Positions 52,324 through 63,187 are shown, counted from the first letter of the stretch. The stretch is DNA of 64,000 nucleotides from Glaciecola sp965658765 (GCA_965658765.1 CBFHTO010000012.1:1-64000); one strand, 5' to 3'. Translations and numbers: made by a program. Notes: a model not told the origin generated them from the sequence alone.

Positions 52324-54684
52324 TCAATCATCAAACTGTTGTTCGTTTAGCCAGTCTCTCAGTTTCGAAGTATCTTGGTCTATTGCCATTTCAAGTTGTT
52401 CAACCCAATCGTGCACGTTTTCCCACCAAGCGGGATGATCACCTTGTTGGATCATATTTGAAGTCATTTGCACTCTTGACAGACCTACAGAGCCAGCAGC
52501 GCCTTTGATTTTATGAGCCTGTGAGCAAACCTCATCTTTATCTTTTGCAGCTAAAGCGACATTAAGAATTTCGACATACTCAGGTATTTTCTCCATAAAC
52601 ACGCCGAGGCTTGTCTCAACCATCGACTCGCCAATGGTTTCAATCAAGGTCGTAAGTAGTTCAGTATCTAAGACCTTCGGAGCGTCTTCTTCAATCGTAA
52701 CGGTTGCCGCATGCTCTGTTTGAGCGATCGTCGAACTTGACTTATCGGAAGCAAAAAGTTCATTAAACACCCTAATAATACGGCTTTTCTTAACTGGCTT
52801 CGCAATTACATCGTCCATACCATTTTGTAGGTATTCATCCCTCTTCTTAATCACATTCGCTGTCAATGCAACCATCGGTGTTCCTAAGACTAGGTCTTCT
52901 TCCAACAAGGTTCTCGCTACATCAAAGCCCGTCATATCTGGTAACTGAATATCTAGCAAAATTAGGTCGTATGTTGTTTCTCTCACCATATCAATGGCTT
53001 CTTGTCCTGTCATCGCGACAGAAACATGTTGCCCTAGTTTTTCTAATAATGCCTTTGCAACCATCACGTTTAACTCGATGTCTTCCACAAGCAATATATG
53101 TAAGCCACTGACTCTTAGTTCCTCTACATCTGGTCGAGCATGAGTCACGCTTACTGGTAATTTTATCTCGAAACATGTGCCCTGATTTAACTCACTATTT
53201 ACGCGAATGGTGCCGTTCATTTTATCCACCATTTGTTTGCAAATCGCGAGCCCTATTCCTGTACCGGTAGCCGACTGAAAGTCATCGCGCTGGACTTGAT
53301 AATACATAGCAAATATCTTTTCTAACTGCTCTCTAGCGATGCCAATACCAGTATCTTGTATCGTGAATGTAATTTCAGCTTTATCGGTGGCCAGAAGCTT
53401 CGATGACAAGGTCAAAGAGATTGACCCTTTAGGCGTGAACTTGACTGCATTAAATAAAATATTCCAAAGAACCTGACGTAAGCGCGTACCATCAGCTTCA
53501 AAAGCGACGGGCACAGGATCAATAACGTCCCAGTTAAAAACTAGGCTTTTGTCTGCCGCTAGTAACTTTATAATGCTAGCAAGCTCATTGACAAAGTTTC
53601 TGGTATTAACGGTTTTGAGCTGTATCTCAACTTTATCTCGATCTAATTTATCCAAATCAATAATATCGTTAAAGATATTGCCAAGAGTAATGGCACTCGC
53701 ATATATAGTGCTGACCCACTCAAACTGCTCACTATTGAGTTTGGTGTCCCTTAACATTCGCGATAAACCAACGATCCCGTTTAGAGGGGTTCTTAACTCA
53801 TGTGAGATTGTCGCAATAAACTTAGTTTTATCTTTACTCGCTTGCTCGATAGCAAGTTGAGACTGTTTCCTTTCTGTCATATCACGACCAAAAGCAAGCA
53901 GTCCTAAGCGGTGATGGTCTTGGTCAAAAAATGGCACTTTGCGCATTTCAAAATATCGGCGTCTACCGTCAGCAAACATCAACCAAAGTTCTTCAGTGAT
54001 AGAGGCGTTTGTCTCAAGAACTTCCTGGTCAGATGCTGCAACTTGTCTCGCTAACTCTTCATCGTATACCTGATGCGGTGTAAGCCCTAAAAGCTCCTCT
54101 TCAGTCTTACCGGTGAGCGCTTCGGCTACCTTGTTACAGCCTGCAAAACGCCCTTCTTCATTGCGATAGTATATAAGGTCTGGAGAGGCATCGATGATGG
54201 AACGAGTCAAGGTTGATAATCTGCGAGCCTGAAGCTCTTGTTCAGACTTTTCTTTGATTTGCTGCTCTAACTTAGTAAACATAGCTTCACGCTCAAGCTG
54301 AGCATGTTTTCGTTGTTCAATTTCATAGTTAAGTTGGCGAATGTTGTTTTGTAACTCTCGATTTAATATGACGTCATGGCGTCTTAGACGCTCGAGTTGG
54401 CTTACTGCTTCTTCTAGGTTTATCCTCGAATGCTCTAACTGTTTAATCAATTCGCTAAAGAAGTATAAAACCCAAGGTGCACTAATTAATGTGAGAACAA
54501 TGGCGCTGATAAAGTCGTCAAGCTCAATTTGGCTGCCAATGGTAGCTCTTATAATGTACGAACCCGCAATTGTGAAAAACAAGGTAAATAGAACAAATAA
54601 GATGCTTACCTTTATTGGACCCATTTTATCTACAAATTGCGCAAACTTGATTGCCCAAGATTCGGGCGGTGTTTTAATAAGCAT
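52324..54684 (-). CDS. arcB: Aerobic respiration control sensor kinase ArcB
   Basis: 786 residues, close to the E. coli length. Two membrane helices (about 25-48 and 57-80) are followed by a coiled coil (about 85-155), PAS (about 160-270), HisKA with His295 (ATISHELRTPLNG), ATPase, receiver (LILLDIQLPD) and Hpt (HKIKGAAGSVG). It reads quinone redox state and signals through ArcA. Cys183 (RFAGCNK) fits E. coli Cys180, but the second regulatory cysteine position (Cys241) reads tyrosine. It lies near gltB as in enteric bacteria. Confidence 0.9.
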   Translation of the reverse strand: MLIKTPPESWAIKFAQFVDKMGPIKVSILFVLFTLFFTIAGSYIIRATIGSQIELDDFISAIVLTLISAPWVLYFFSELIKQLEHSRINLEEAVSQLERLRRHDVILNRELQNNIRQLNYEIEQRKHAQLEREAMFTKLEQQIKEKSEQELQARRLSTLTRSIIDASPDLIYYRNEEGRFAGCNKVAEALTGKTEEELLGLTPHQVYDEELARQVAASDQEVLETNASITEELWLMFADGRRRYFEMRKVPFFDQDHHRLGLLAFGRDMTERKQSQLAIEQASKDKTKFIATISHELRTPLNGIVGLSRMLRDTKLNSEQFEWVSTIYASAITLGNIFNDIIDLDKLDRDKVEIQLKTVNTRNFVNELASIIKLLAADKSLVFNWDVIDPVPVAFEADGTRLRQVLWNILFNAVKFTPKGSISLTLSSKLLATDKAEITFTIQDTGIGIAREQLEKIFAMYYQVQRDDFQSATGTGIGLAICKQMVDKMNGTIRVNSELNQGTCFEIKLPVSVTHARPDVEELRVSGLHILLVEDIELNVMVAKALLEKLGQHVSVAMTGQEAIDMVRETTYDLILLDIQLPDMTGFDVARTLLEEDLVLGTPMVALTANVIKKRDEYLQNGMDDVIAKPVKKSRIIRVFNELFASDKSSSTIAQTEHAATVTIEEDAPKVLDTELLTTLIETIGESMVETSLGVFMEKIPEYVEILNVALAAKDKDEVCSQAHKIKGAAGSVGLSRVQMTSNMIQQGDHPAWWENVHDWVEQLEMAIDQDTSKLRDWLNEQQFDD

Positions 54685-55265
54685 AATGTGAGGCAGTAAT
54701 TGATTGATAAGACTTCAGGCTTGAATCCTATCAAGTTTTTTGCACTCGAAACAGTCTGCAGGGACACTTTTGTTGCTTGCTTTACTTTTGTAAGAGTAAA
54801 ACCCAGAATGCAAAAGCTAACTGTAAACAAAATTACCCAGTTTAAATCAATAATTATTCGAATTAGCGCCTTAATTGTGAATAAATAAGAAACAGTTTGT
54901 TGCATCAGCAACTATACTTTACAGAAAGTTAACTTATTTCGTCAAAAAACAGACACTTATAAAGAAAATACGAACAATATAAATTATTACATTAAACAGT
55001 TACTTAGACTGTATTGATTTGATGAATACAAATATTATCCCAAGTGATAATTGATTTCTTTGCATTAAATAGGTATTTTCTTGTCCCCGCTTAGTGGAAT
55101 GAATAAAAATTCGATACGCAACAGTATCCTCTAAAATACACGCTAACGACGAATTAATAATAATAATCGCATAACGATTATATCGTACGGTAAAAGATAA
55201 TTATCTTATTACAATTGATGGGCAAAGAGTGCGTGACAGACGGCTGTTACGTAAAGGAGTAATCT
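54685..55265. other. Divergent promoter region between arcB and gltB
   Basis: About 580 AT-rich bases. Two palindromes near the gltB end are listed separately. I see no credible coding frame or structured RNA in the rest. Confidence 0.4.
55174..55207. promoter_or_regulatory. Two palindromes upstream of gltB
   Basis: ACGAT-TAT-ATCGT (55174-55186) and the perfect 14-base palindrome AAGATAATTATCTT (55194-55207) lie 8 bases apart, about 60-90 bases before the gltB start. They could be operators for a dimeric regulator of glutamate synthesis. The factor is unknown. Confidence 0.35.
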
Positions 55266-58200
55266 ATGGGTTTGTATCATTCGTCAGATTCAAAAGACAA
55301 CTGCGGATTTGGTTTAATCGCGCACACTGAAGGTGAGTCAAGTCATCAACTGGTGACAACGGCAATTGAAGGTCTTGACCGCATGCAACATCGTGGCGGT
55401 GTAGCAGCAGACGGTAAAACAGGCGACGGCTGTGGCTTGTTACTGCAAAAACCAGACACCTTCTTTCGTAAAGTTGCTGAAGAAAAAGGTTGGGCCTTAA
55501 ATAAAAACTATGCTGTTGGTATGGTGTTTTTATCCCAAGATCCCATAAAAGCCGAACATTCTCGCACCATACTTTCTGAAGAATTGGAAAACGAAATGTT
55601 GGTGGTTCGCGGTTGGCGCGAAGTGCCAGTTGATCATAGTGTGCTAGGTGATCTCGCAAAAACTGGCGTTCCTCAAATCGAACAAGTGTTTGTCAATGCG
55701 CCTAAAGGCTGGCTTGCCCCCGACTTAGAACGCCGTCTATACATAGCCCGCAGAAAAGCCGAAAAACGCCTTTTAGAAGACGAGGATTTTTACGTCGCGT
55801 GTCTATCGAACTTTGTCACCATATATAAAGGTTTGGTGATGCCGAAAGACTTGCCAAAATTTTACCTCGATTTGGCAAACGAAGACTTGACCTCGTCTAT
55901 ATGTGTTTTCCATCAGCGATTCTCGACCAATACTTTACCTAAGTGGCCTCTTGCACAGCCATTTCGTTATTTAGCACACAACGGTGAGATAAATACGATA
56001 AAAGGCAATCGCGACTGGGCAATTGCTCGAACCAGTAAATTTGCAACACCATTGATCCCTGATTTGCTGCAGGCAGCTCCTTTTGTTAACACAGAAGGCT
56101 CTGATTCCAGTTCTTTAGACAACATGTTAGAGCTGTTTTTAGCTGGCGGTATGGATTTATTCAGAGCAATGCGTCTCTTGGTTCCACCTGCATATCAGAA
56201 CAATAAAACAATGGATTCAGACTTAAGAGCATTCTATGAATTCAATAGTATGCATATGGAGCCTTGGGATGGTCCAGCAGGGATCGTGCTAACTAACGGC
56301 CGTCATGTTGCTTGTAACCTCGATAGAAATGGCTTAAGGCCTGCTCGTTACGTGCTAACTAAAAATGGTTTTATTACGCTCGCCTCAGAAATCGGCATTT
56401 GGGATTACGCAGAATCCGATGTTTTGGAGAAAGGTCGAGTTGGCCCAGGCGAAATGCTAGCCGTAGATACTCACACAGGAAAAATATGGCGCTCCAATGA
56501 AATTGATGAGGAGCTTAAGTCTCAACATCCATACGCCGAGTGGCTTGAGTCTCATATCGCACGTCTTAAACCCTTTGAAGAGTGTGACGCCGAATTAATT
56601 GGTGAACGAGCGTTTGATGATAAACAAATGGCTGTCTACCACAAACTGTTTAACTACAGCTATGAAGAAATTCAGCAAGTTGTTAAGGTGTTGGCGAAAG
56701 ACGGACAAGAAGCTGTTGGCTCGATGGGTGATGATACGCCAATGGCCGTTATGTCATCGAAGCAACGCACATTGTATGATTACTTTAGACAACAGTTTGC
56801 GCAAGTGACAAACCCGCCAATCGATTCTTTGCGTGAAAATCACGTTATGTCTCTTGCAACCTGTATTGGGCGTGAGCAAAACGTTTTTAACGAAACCAAA
56901 GGCTATGCGCACCGCGTGCTGTTTGAATCCCCAATTTTGGTTTATACCGACCTGAAACAATTGAGGGATTTCGACGATGAGTATTACCACAACGAAAAAA
57001 TTTCAATCAACTATCCGAATTCGGAAAGCCTGAACGACGCGGTTGAGAGAATTTGTAACGAAGTAGTTGATGCTGTTAAAAATCGAAATGCCGTCTTTGT
57101 TGTTTTATCAGACCGAGATATCGCTAGAGATACATTGCCAATTCCTGCTGCCATGGCTGTTGGTGCGGTGCAAAGACGCTTGGTAACTGAACAACTTCGA
57201 TGTGATTGCAACATTGTTATTGAAACCGCATCAGCACGTGACCCACATCATTTTGCGGTTCTTATAGGCTTAGGCGCAACGGCAATTTACCCATTCCTTG
57301 CTTATGAAACAGTTGAACAACTGGTCGCCAAAAATGATTTGGATATATCCCCGCTTGAAGCAATAAAGAATTATCGCAAAGGCATCAATAAGGGACTATT
57401 TAAGATAATGTCGAAAATGGGCATTAGCACCATCGCTAGTTACCGGAGTTCTAAATTATTTGAAGCTGTTGGTATTAACAGCGATGTTATGGAGCGATGC
57501 TTTGCCGGCGTCGCGAGTAGAATTCAAGGCGCGAGTTTTGATGATTTTGAACAAGATCTTGTTAATTCCTCTCGCGTTGCATGGTTACCGCGCAAGAACA
57601 TATCACATGGTGGACTGCTAAAATATGTCCATGGTGGCGAATATCATGCTTACAATCCTGACGTTGTGAGCAGCTTGCAAAAAGCAGTAGTATCGGGCGA
57701 ATATGAGGATTACGCTGTATTTAGAGACTTAGTCAATGTTAGAAGTCCTAGTAACCTAAGAGATCTTCTAGCCATTAGAGCGGGTGAAGCGATAAGTATC
57801 GACGAGGTAGAGCCTGCAGAGGCTTTATTCCCTCGCTTTGATACAGCCGCCATGTCAATTGGGGCACTGAGTCCCGAGGCACATGAAGCGCTTGCAATCG
57901 CCATGAATCGCTTAGGTGGGCAATCTAACTCTGGTGAAGGCGGAGAAGATCCAGCGCGCTTTAATACCGAGAAAAATTCAAAAATAAAACAGGTCGCCTC
58001 TGGTCGCTTTGGTGTAACGCCGCATTACTTGGTAAACGCGAACGTAATACAAATCAAAGTTGCACAAGGTGCGAAGCCAGGTGAAGGCGGACAGCTACCT
58101 GGCGATAAGGTTAATAAATACATTGCCGAGCTTCGTTTCTCAGTACCCGGTGTAACCTTAATTTCGCCTCCGCCGCATCACGATATATATTCGATAGAGG

Positions 58201-59729
58201 ATTTAGCACAGTTAATTTTTGACTTAAAACAGGTTAACCCAAGTGCGCTAATATCCGTGAAATTAGTGTCAGAGCCGGGTGTAGGTACTATTGCGACAGG
58301 GGTTGCTAAAGCATATGCAGACCTTATCACAGTATCGGGTTATGACGGCGGCACAGGTGCAAGCCCATTAACATCTGTTAAATATGCTGGAAGTCCGTTT
58401 GAGTTAGGCTTATCTGAAACACAGCAAGCACTCGTTGAAAACGGACTGCGACACAAAGTTCGGGTGCAAACAGATGGCGGTCTCAAAACAGGCTTAGACG
58501 TAGTAAAAGCTGCCATGCTTGGCGCGGAAAGCTTTGGTTTTGGTACTGGACCAATGGTGGCATTAGGCTGTAAATACCTCAGAATTTGTCACTTAAATAA
58601 CTGTGCAACAGGCGTAGCAACACAAGACAGTAAATTGCGAGATAATTACTTTATTGGTTTACCTGAAATGGTGATGAACTATTTCAAGTTTGTAGCCCAA
58701 GAAGTGCGTGAAATTATGGCTAGCATTGGTGTTAGACAGTTTAGCGATTTAGTTGGTCGTACTGAGCTTCTCGAGTTACTAGACGGCAAAACAGCAAAGC
58801 AAAACAAACTAGATTTATCTCCTCTTTTAGAGAAATCGTGTGCCGGCTCTCATACTCAGTTGTTTTGTTCAGAAACAACCAATGCGCCGATAGATAAAGG
58901 TGAACTGAATCAGCGGATCCTAATGGACTGTGAAGGCGCAGTTATGGCTCGAAAGTCTAAAAAGCTTGCCTATCAGGTCAAGAATACCGACCGTTCGGTT
59001 GGCGCAACGTTAAGTGGCTTTATTGCACAGCATCACGGTAATCATGGTTTAGACGACAGCCCAATTAAGATTACCTTAACCGGTACGGTTGGCCAAAGTT
59101 TTGGTGTCTGGAATGCCGGCGGCTTAGAAATGACCTTAATTGGCGACGCAAACGACTACGTCGGTAAAGGTATGACAGGCGGTCAACTTGTAATACATCC
59201 ACAACGAAATGTTCAGTTTGATACCCATAATAGCGCCATCATGGGTAATACCTGTTTATACGGCGCAACTGGCGGCAAGCTATATGCCGCAGGCCGCGCT
59301 GGGGAACGCTTTGCAGTAAGAAACTCTGGAGCGATTGCTGTTATAGAAGGCGCTGGTGACAATGCTTGTGAATACATGACAGGTGGTATCGTAGCAATTC
59401 TGGGTAGTGTAGGCGTGAACTTTGGAGCGGGCATGACTGGTGGTTTCGCTTATCTGTATGATGAATTTGGTGATATTGATCAACGAATTAATCATGAGTT
59501 AGTAGAAGTACTGAGCATTGATGATAAGGTGATTTTATCGGAGCATTTGCGTGGCTTGATAAATTCGCATTATGAACAAACAGGTAGCAACCACTCGTTA
59601 AGGCTGTTAACTAACTTTGCCGATGAACTTAAAAACTTTCATTTGATAAAACCTAAGACAAGTGATGTGAAGAATTTATTGGGCCATATCAGTCGTTCTA
59701 GCGCAGAATTGCGCATACAGGCGCAGTAA
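55266..59729 (+). CDS. gltB: Glutamate synthase large subunit
   Basis: 1487 residues, the standard size. A 12-residue propeptide precedes Cys13 (DNCGFGLIA), the glutaminase nucleophile after processing. Next come the amidotransferase domain (to about 420), central domain, FMN-binding synthase domain (GEGGEDPARF, SGYDGGTGASPL) with the 3Fe-4S ligands in CKYLRICHLNNC, and a C-terminal beta-helix. With GltD it makes two glutamates from glutamine and 2-oxoglutarate. AAGGAG precedes the ATG. Confidence 0.96.
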   Translation: MGLYHSSDSKDNCGFGLIAHTEGESSHQLVTTAIEGLDRMQHRGGVAADGKTGDGCGLLLQKPDTFFRKVAEEKGWALNKNYAVGMVFLSQDPIKAEHSRTILSEELENEMLVVRGWREVPVDHSVLGDLAKTGVPQIEQVFVNAPKGWLAPDLERRLYIARRKAEKRLLEDEDFYVACLSNFVTIYKGLVMPKDLPKFYLDLANEDLTSSICVFHQRFSTNTLPKWPLAQPFRYLAHNGEINTIKGNRDWAIARTSKFATPLIPDLLQAAPFVNTEGSDSSSLDNMLELFLAGGMDLFRAMRLLVPPAYQNNKTMDSDLRAFYEFNSMHMEPWDGPAGIVLTNGRHVACNLDRNGLRPARYVLTKNGFITLASEIGIWDYAESDVLEKGRVGPGEMLAVDTHTGKIWRSNEIDEELKSQHPYAEWLESHIARLKPFEECDAELIGERAFDDKQMAVYHKLFNYSYEEIQQVVKVLAKDGQEAVGSMGDDTPMAVMSSKQRTLYDYFRQQFAQVTNPPIDSLRENHVMSLATCIGREQNVFNETKGYAHRVLFESPILVYTDLKQLRDFDDEYYHNEKISINYPNSESLNDAVERICNEVVDAVKNRNAVFVVLSDRDIARDTLPIPAAMAVGAVQRRLVTEQLRCDCNIVIETASARDPHHFAVLIGLGATAIYPFLAYETVEQLVAKNDLDISPLEAIKNYRKGINKGLFKIMSKMGISTIASYRSSKLFEAVGINSDVMERCFAGVASRIQGASFDDFEQDLVNSSRVAWLPRKNISHGGLLKYVHGGEYHAYNPDVVSSLQKAVVSGEYEDYAVFRDLVNVRSPSNLRDLLAIRAGEAISIDEVEPAEALFPRFDTAAMSIGALSPEAHEALAIAMNRLGGQSNSGEGGEDPARFNTEKNSKIKQVASGRFGVTPHYLVNANVIQIKVAQGAKPGEGGQLPGDKVNKYIAELRFSVPGVTLISPPPHHDIYSIEDLAQLIFDLKQVNPSALISVKLVSEPGVGTIATGVAKAYADLITVSGYDGGTGASPLTSVKYAGSPFELGLSETQQALVENGLRHKVRVQTDGGLKTGLDVVKAAMLGAESFGFGTGPMVALGCKYLRICHLNNCATGVATQDSKLRDNYFIGLPEMVMNYFKFVAQEVREIMASIGVRQFSDLVGRTELLELLDGKTAKQNKLDLSPLLEKSCAGSHTQLFCSETTNAPIDKGELNQRILMDCEGAVMARKSKKLAYQVKNTDRSVGATLSGFIAQHHGNHGLDDSPIKITLTGTVGQSFGVWNAGGLEMTLIGDANDYVGKGMTGGQLVIHPQRNVQFDTHNSAIMGNTCLYGATGGKLYAAGRAGERFAVRNSGAIAVIEGAGDNACEYMTGGIVAILGSVGVNFGAGMTGGFAYLYDEFGDIDQRINHELVEVLSIDDKVILSEHLRGLINSHYEQTGSNHSLRLLTNFADELKNFHLIKPKTSDVKNLLGHISRSSAELRIQAQ

Positions 59730-59747
59730 GCGAGGAGATTTTAAGAA

Positions 59748-61163
59748 ATGGCAAAAAATGTCTATCAATTTGTTGATGTTGAACGCATAGATCCGCCGAA
59801 AAAGCCGATCATAATGCGCACTGAAGAATTTGGTGAAATATATCAACCAATGACCGGGTCACAAGCCGCTGGTCAAGCCGACCGTTGCCTTGACTGCGGT
59901 AATCCATATTGCGAGTGGAAATGTCCAGTTCACAATTTCATTCCGCAGTGGTTAGCACTTGCCAACGAAGGGAAGATACTAGAGGCAGCCGAGTTGTCAC
60001 ACAAAACCAATAGTTTGCCTGAAGTGTGTGGGCGAGTATGCCCACAAGACAGACTCTGTGAAGGTGCTTGTACATTAAATGACGACTTTGGGGCCGTGAC
60101 AATAGGAAGTATAGAAAAGTACATTACTGACACCGCTTTTAAAATGGGATGGCGCCCTGACATGTCAGAAGTCGTGCCTACCGACAAAAAAGTGGCTATT
60201 GTTGGTGCTGGACCAGCAGGCCTAGCATGTGCTGACATTCTTGTTAGAAACGGGGTAAAGCCAGTTGTATTTGACAAATATGAAGAAATCGGCGGCTTAC
60301 TCACTTTTGGTATCCCTTCTTTTAAATTAGAAAAAGACGTTATTCAATTGCGTCGCCAGATATTTACCGAAATGGGTATAGAGTTCAGATTGAATACCGA
60401 AATCGGTAAGGACATTGCTTTTGAAACTTTGTTAGAAGAATATGATTCTGTGTTCTTAGGTATGGGAACCTACAAAGCCATGCAAGGTGGGTTTGTTAAT
60501 GAAAAGGCACCAGGCGTTTACGAAGCCTTACCTTTTTTGATTGCAAACACGAATAGAGTCATGGGCTTAGAAAAGTCTGCTGACGACTTCATCAATATGC
60601 AGGGTAAGAAGGTGGTAGTTTTAGGTGGTGGTGATACCACTATGGATTGTGTGAGAACGTCCATAAGACAAGGTGCAAATGCCGTTACTTGTGCATATCG
60701 TCGAGACGAAGCCAGTATGCCGGGTTCACGCCGTGAAGTAGTTAATGCTAGAGAAGAAGGCGTCGTGTTTGAATTTAATATTCAACCCATTGATATTGCT
60801 TTGGATGAAAAAGGCAATGCTAAAGGTGTTCGAATGATTCGCACAGAAATGGGGCCTCCAGATAATACAGGTCGACGTCAATCACTTGAAATACCTGGCT
60901 CTGAGTTTTTGCTTGAGGCCGATGCAGTGATTATCGCGTTTGGTTTCCAACCAAGTCCAGCTCCTTGGTTTGGAGAGTTTGGCATCATGTTGGATGAAAA
61001 AGGTCGAGTTCGGGCCCCCTCTCAAGGTCAGTTCCCTTTCCAAACTTCAAACCCTAAAATATTTTCAGGTGGCGATATGGTAAGGGGCTCTGACCTCGTG
61101 GTAACCGCTATCGACGAGGGGCGAAAAGCAGCCGAAGGGATCTTAGATTATTTAGAAGTCTAA
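59748..61163 (+). CDS. gltD: Glutamate synthase small subunit
   Basis: 471 residues. N-terminal cysteine motifs (CLDCGNPYCEWKCP and CGRVCPQDRLCEGAC) bind 4Fe-4S clusters, followed by an FAD site (VGAGPAGLACAD) and an NADPH site (LGGGDTTMDCVRT). It feeds electrons from NADPH to GltB. It begins 18 bases after gltB. Confidence 0.95.
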   Translation: MAKNVYQFVDVERIDPPKKPIIMRTEEFGEIYQPMTGSQAAGQADRCLDCGNPYCEWKCPVHNFIPQWLALANEGKILEAAELSHKTNSLPEVCGRVCPQDRLCEGACTLNDDFGAVTIGSIEKYITDTAFKMGWRPDMSEVVPTDKKVAIVGAGPAGLACADILVRNGVKPVVFDKYEEIGGLLTFGIPSFKLEKDVIQLRRQIFTEMGIEFRLNTEIGKDIAFETLLEEYDSVFLGMGTYKAMQGGFVNEKAPGVYEALPFLIANTNRVMGLEKSADDFINMQGKKVVVLGGGDTTMDCVRTSIRQGANAVTCAYRRDEASMPGSRREVVNAREEGVVFEFNIQPIDIALDEKGNAKGVRMIRTEMGPPDNTGRRQSLEIPGSEFLLEADAVIIAFGFQPSPAPWFGEFGIMLDEKGRVRAPSQGQFPFQTSNPKIFSGGDMVRGSDLVVTAIDEGRKAAEGILDYLEV

Positions 61164-61290
61164 CATCGATTCACTCCATAACAGGCTAATACTGTTATAA
61201 ATTAACGAATAGCTAAGGCTCTTACACGTAAACATGAATGCTAGCTATTTGGAAGCTGTGTACGAAGAAAGAAAAGAGAAAGGAAAAAAG

Positions 61291-61317
61291 AAGGAGCATT
61301 AACGCTCCTTTCTTTTT
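61291..61317 (+). terminator. Intrinsic terminator after gltBD
   Basis: AAGGAGC and GCTCCTT pair around a 6-base loop and are followed by TCTTTTT. It lies about 130 bases after gltD. The rest of the 307-base gap before the next gene holds no other clear feature. Confidence 0.7.
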
Positions 61318-61470
61318 GAATAGTACAAACGATACAAAGCAAAAAAATAAGCTGTGAACGTTTTACTGATCCTTAATTATTCTCTCTTTGAGAATTAGGG
61401 CTTTTCTTCAGCGTCATGCCTTATATAATCAGCCCTCAACTTTCGACATTACTTCTTCAATAGGAGCTCC

Positions 61471-62232
61471 ATGAAACTAGTATCTTGGAATGTAAACGGT
61501 ATCAGAGCCGTTATGAAAAAAGACTTTGCCGATTCTTTTCAAAGAATGGACTGCGACGTTCTTTGCCTTCAAGAAACAAAAGCGCAAGACGATCAAGTGC
61601 TTGAGGCACTTAAAGACATCAGTGGATATCAAATATTCACTAATTCTGCGGTTAAAAAAGGATACTCTGGTACAAGTATCATTACACGACAAGCTCCACT
61701 GAATGTTACGTCCGACATCGGCATAGATGAACACGATCAAGAAGGTCGCGTGTTATGCGCTGAATTCAAAACTTTCTTTCTTATAACCGTTTACACACCT
61801 AACTCTGGAAGTGAGCTCAAACGTCTTGAATATAGACAAACATGGGATACCGCATTTTTAAACTATGTCTTAGAGCTTGAAAAAATAAAGCCAGTGGTCA
61901 TTTGCGGTGATTTGAATGTCGCTCATAAAGATATCGACCTTGCACGACCAAAACCAAATTACAATAAAAGCGCGGGCTATATGCAAGCGGAGATCGATGG
62001 AATTGACAATATAATCAACGCAGGATTTGTAGATGCATTCCGCCACGTAAACCCTAGCACACAGAAATTCAGTTGGTGGAGTTATCGAGCGGGTGCTAGA
62101 GAACGCAATGTTGGATGGAGAATCGATTATTTCTTAGTGTCAGAGCAGATCAAAGATAAGATCAAAGATGCAGACCTTCTAAACGATGTATACGGTTCTG
62201 ACCATTGTCCAGTCAGCGTTTCATTGTGCTAA
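61471..62232 (+). CDS. Exodeoxyribonuclease III family AP endonuclease
   Basis: 253 residues. Endonuclease/exonuclease/phosphatase fold marks: SWNVNGIRA at the N-terminus, LQETKAQDD with the metal glutamate, GDLNVAHKDIDLARP, WWSYRAGARERNVGWRIDY and the catalytic GSDHCPV. It repairs abasic sites in DNA. The motif set resembles the ExoA/Xth type. AGGAG precedes the ATG. It is a single gene with its own promoter. Confidence 0.9.
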   Translation: MKLVSWNVNGIRAVMKKDFADSFQRMDCDVLCLQETKAQDDQVLEALKDISGYQIFTNSAVKKGYSGTSIITRQAPLNVTSDIGIDEHDQEGRVLCAEFKTFFLITVYTPNSGSELKRLEYRQTWDTAFLNYVLELEKIKPVVICGDLNVAHKDIDLARPKPNYNKSAGYMQAEIDGIDNIINAGFVDAFRHVNPSTQKFSWWSYRAGARERNVGWRIDYFLVSEQIKDKIKDADLLNDVYGSDHCPVSVSLC

Positions 62233-62275
62233 AAATTATTCAAAAGGTTCATCTAGGTTTGGCAACTAACTGAGT

Positions 62276-63187
62276 ATGTCTACTTTCTTTCAGAATGTCG
62301 CACCAAAACTACGCCTTTACATACCTCTGTTTTTTCTTTGCGTCTGGAGTGCTGGTTATGCAATGGCAAAGCTGGGGTTAAACTATACCGAACCAATGAC
62401 GCTTCTGGCCTTGCGTTTCTTTGGGGCTTTCCTTGTGCTGACTCCAATTGTGTTTTTTAGGAAACTCGCTTTACCTAAGTGGCAACAGTGTTATGGTCTG
62501 ATGGGTACAAGTTTGTTTTTGCATATCGGGCATTTTGGTAGCTTGTATATTGGAATGAAACTAGGTGCAAGCGCAAACATTATGGCATTGTTTGCCGCCT
62601 CTCAACCGGTATTGATCGTAATTGCCTCAGCTTTGCTGCACCGCAAAATACCACCGTGGCAGATATGGGCAAGTCTAAGTCTTGGCTTAATAGGTGCCGC
62701 CTTAATTATCGGCGTTGATATGCAAGGTAACAAAGGATATTTATTAGGCGCATTACTCGGATTCATTGCGGTTGTAGGTTTATCTATCGGACAAGTTATA
62801 GAAAAACAGCGACAGCTTGACGTGCATCCATTTATGGCGACATGGGTCCAGTATGCCTTTGCCGCTGCTCTTTCTTTGCCTTTTGCTTACTTTATGGAAG
62901 GTTTAAACGTTAATGTGAGCATGGAATTTATTGGTGCTTTAAGTTTCCTCGTGGTTGGCAACTCTATTATTGGAATTCTTTTGATGTTTAGCATGGTGCG
63001 TTCAGGCTCAATTGCAAAACTTTCGTCCATCATGTTTCTCGTACCTGTATTCGGCGCAGTAATTACTTGGCTGACACTTGGCGAGCTGCCAAAATTACTC
63101 GCCTTACCTGGTTTTTTACTGGCTATTCTTGGAGCTTTATGGACTCGAAAAATTACAGAAACCACCGAAAAAAGCATTAGCAGATAG
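62276..63187 (+). CDS. EamA-family (DMT) transporter
   Basis: 303 residues, about ten membrane helices in two EamA repeats (about 15-145 and 160-300). Such proteins export or import amino acids, nucleotides or other metabolites; the substrate is not predictable. It lies 43 bases after the exonuclease gene and may share its transcript. Confidence 0.85.
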   Translation: MSTFFQNVAPKLRLYIPLFFLCVWSAGYAMAKLGLNYTEPMTLLALRFFGAFLVLTPIVFFRKLALPKWQQCYGLMGTSLFLHIGHFGSLYIGMKLGASANIMALFAASQPVLIVIASALLHRKIPPWQIWASLSLGLIGAALIIGVDMQGNKGYLLGALLGFIAVVGLSIGQVIEKQRQLDVHPFMATWVQYAFAAALSLPFAYFMEGLNVNVSMEFIGALSFLVVGNSIIGILLMFSMVRSGSIAKLSSIMFLVPVFGAVITWLTLGELPKLLALPGFLLAILGALWTRKITETTEKSISR

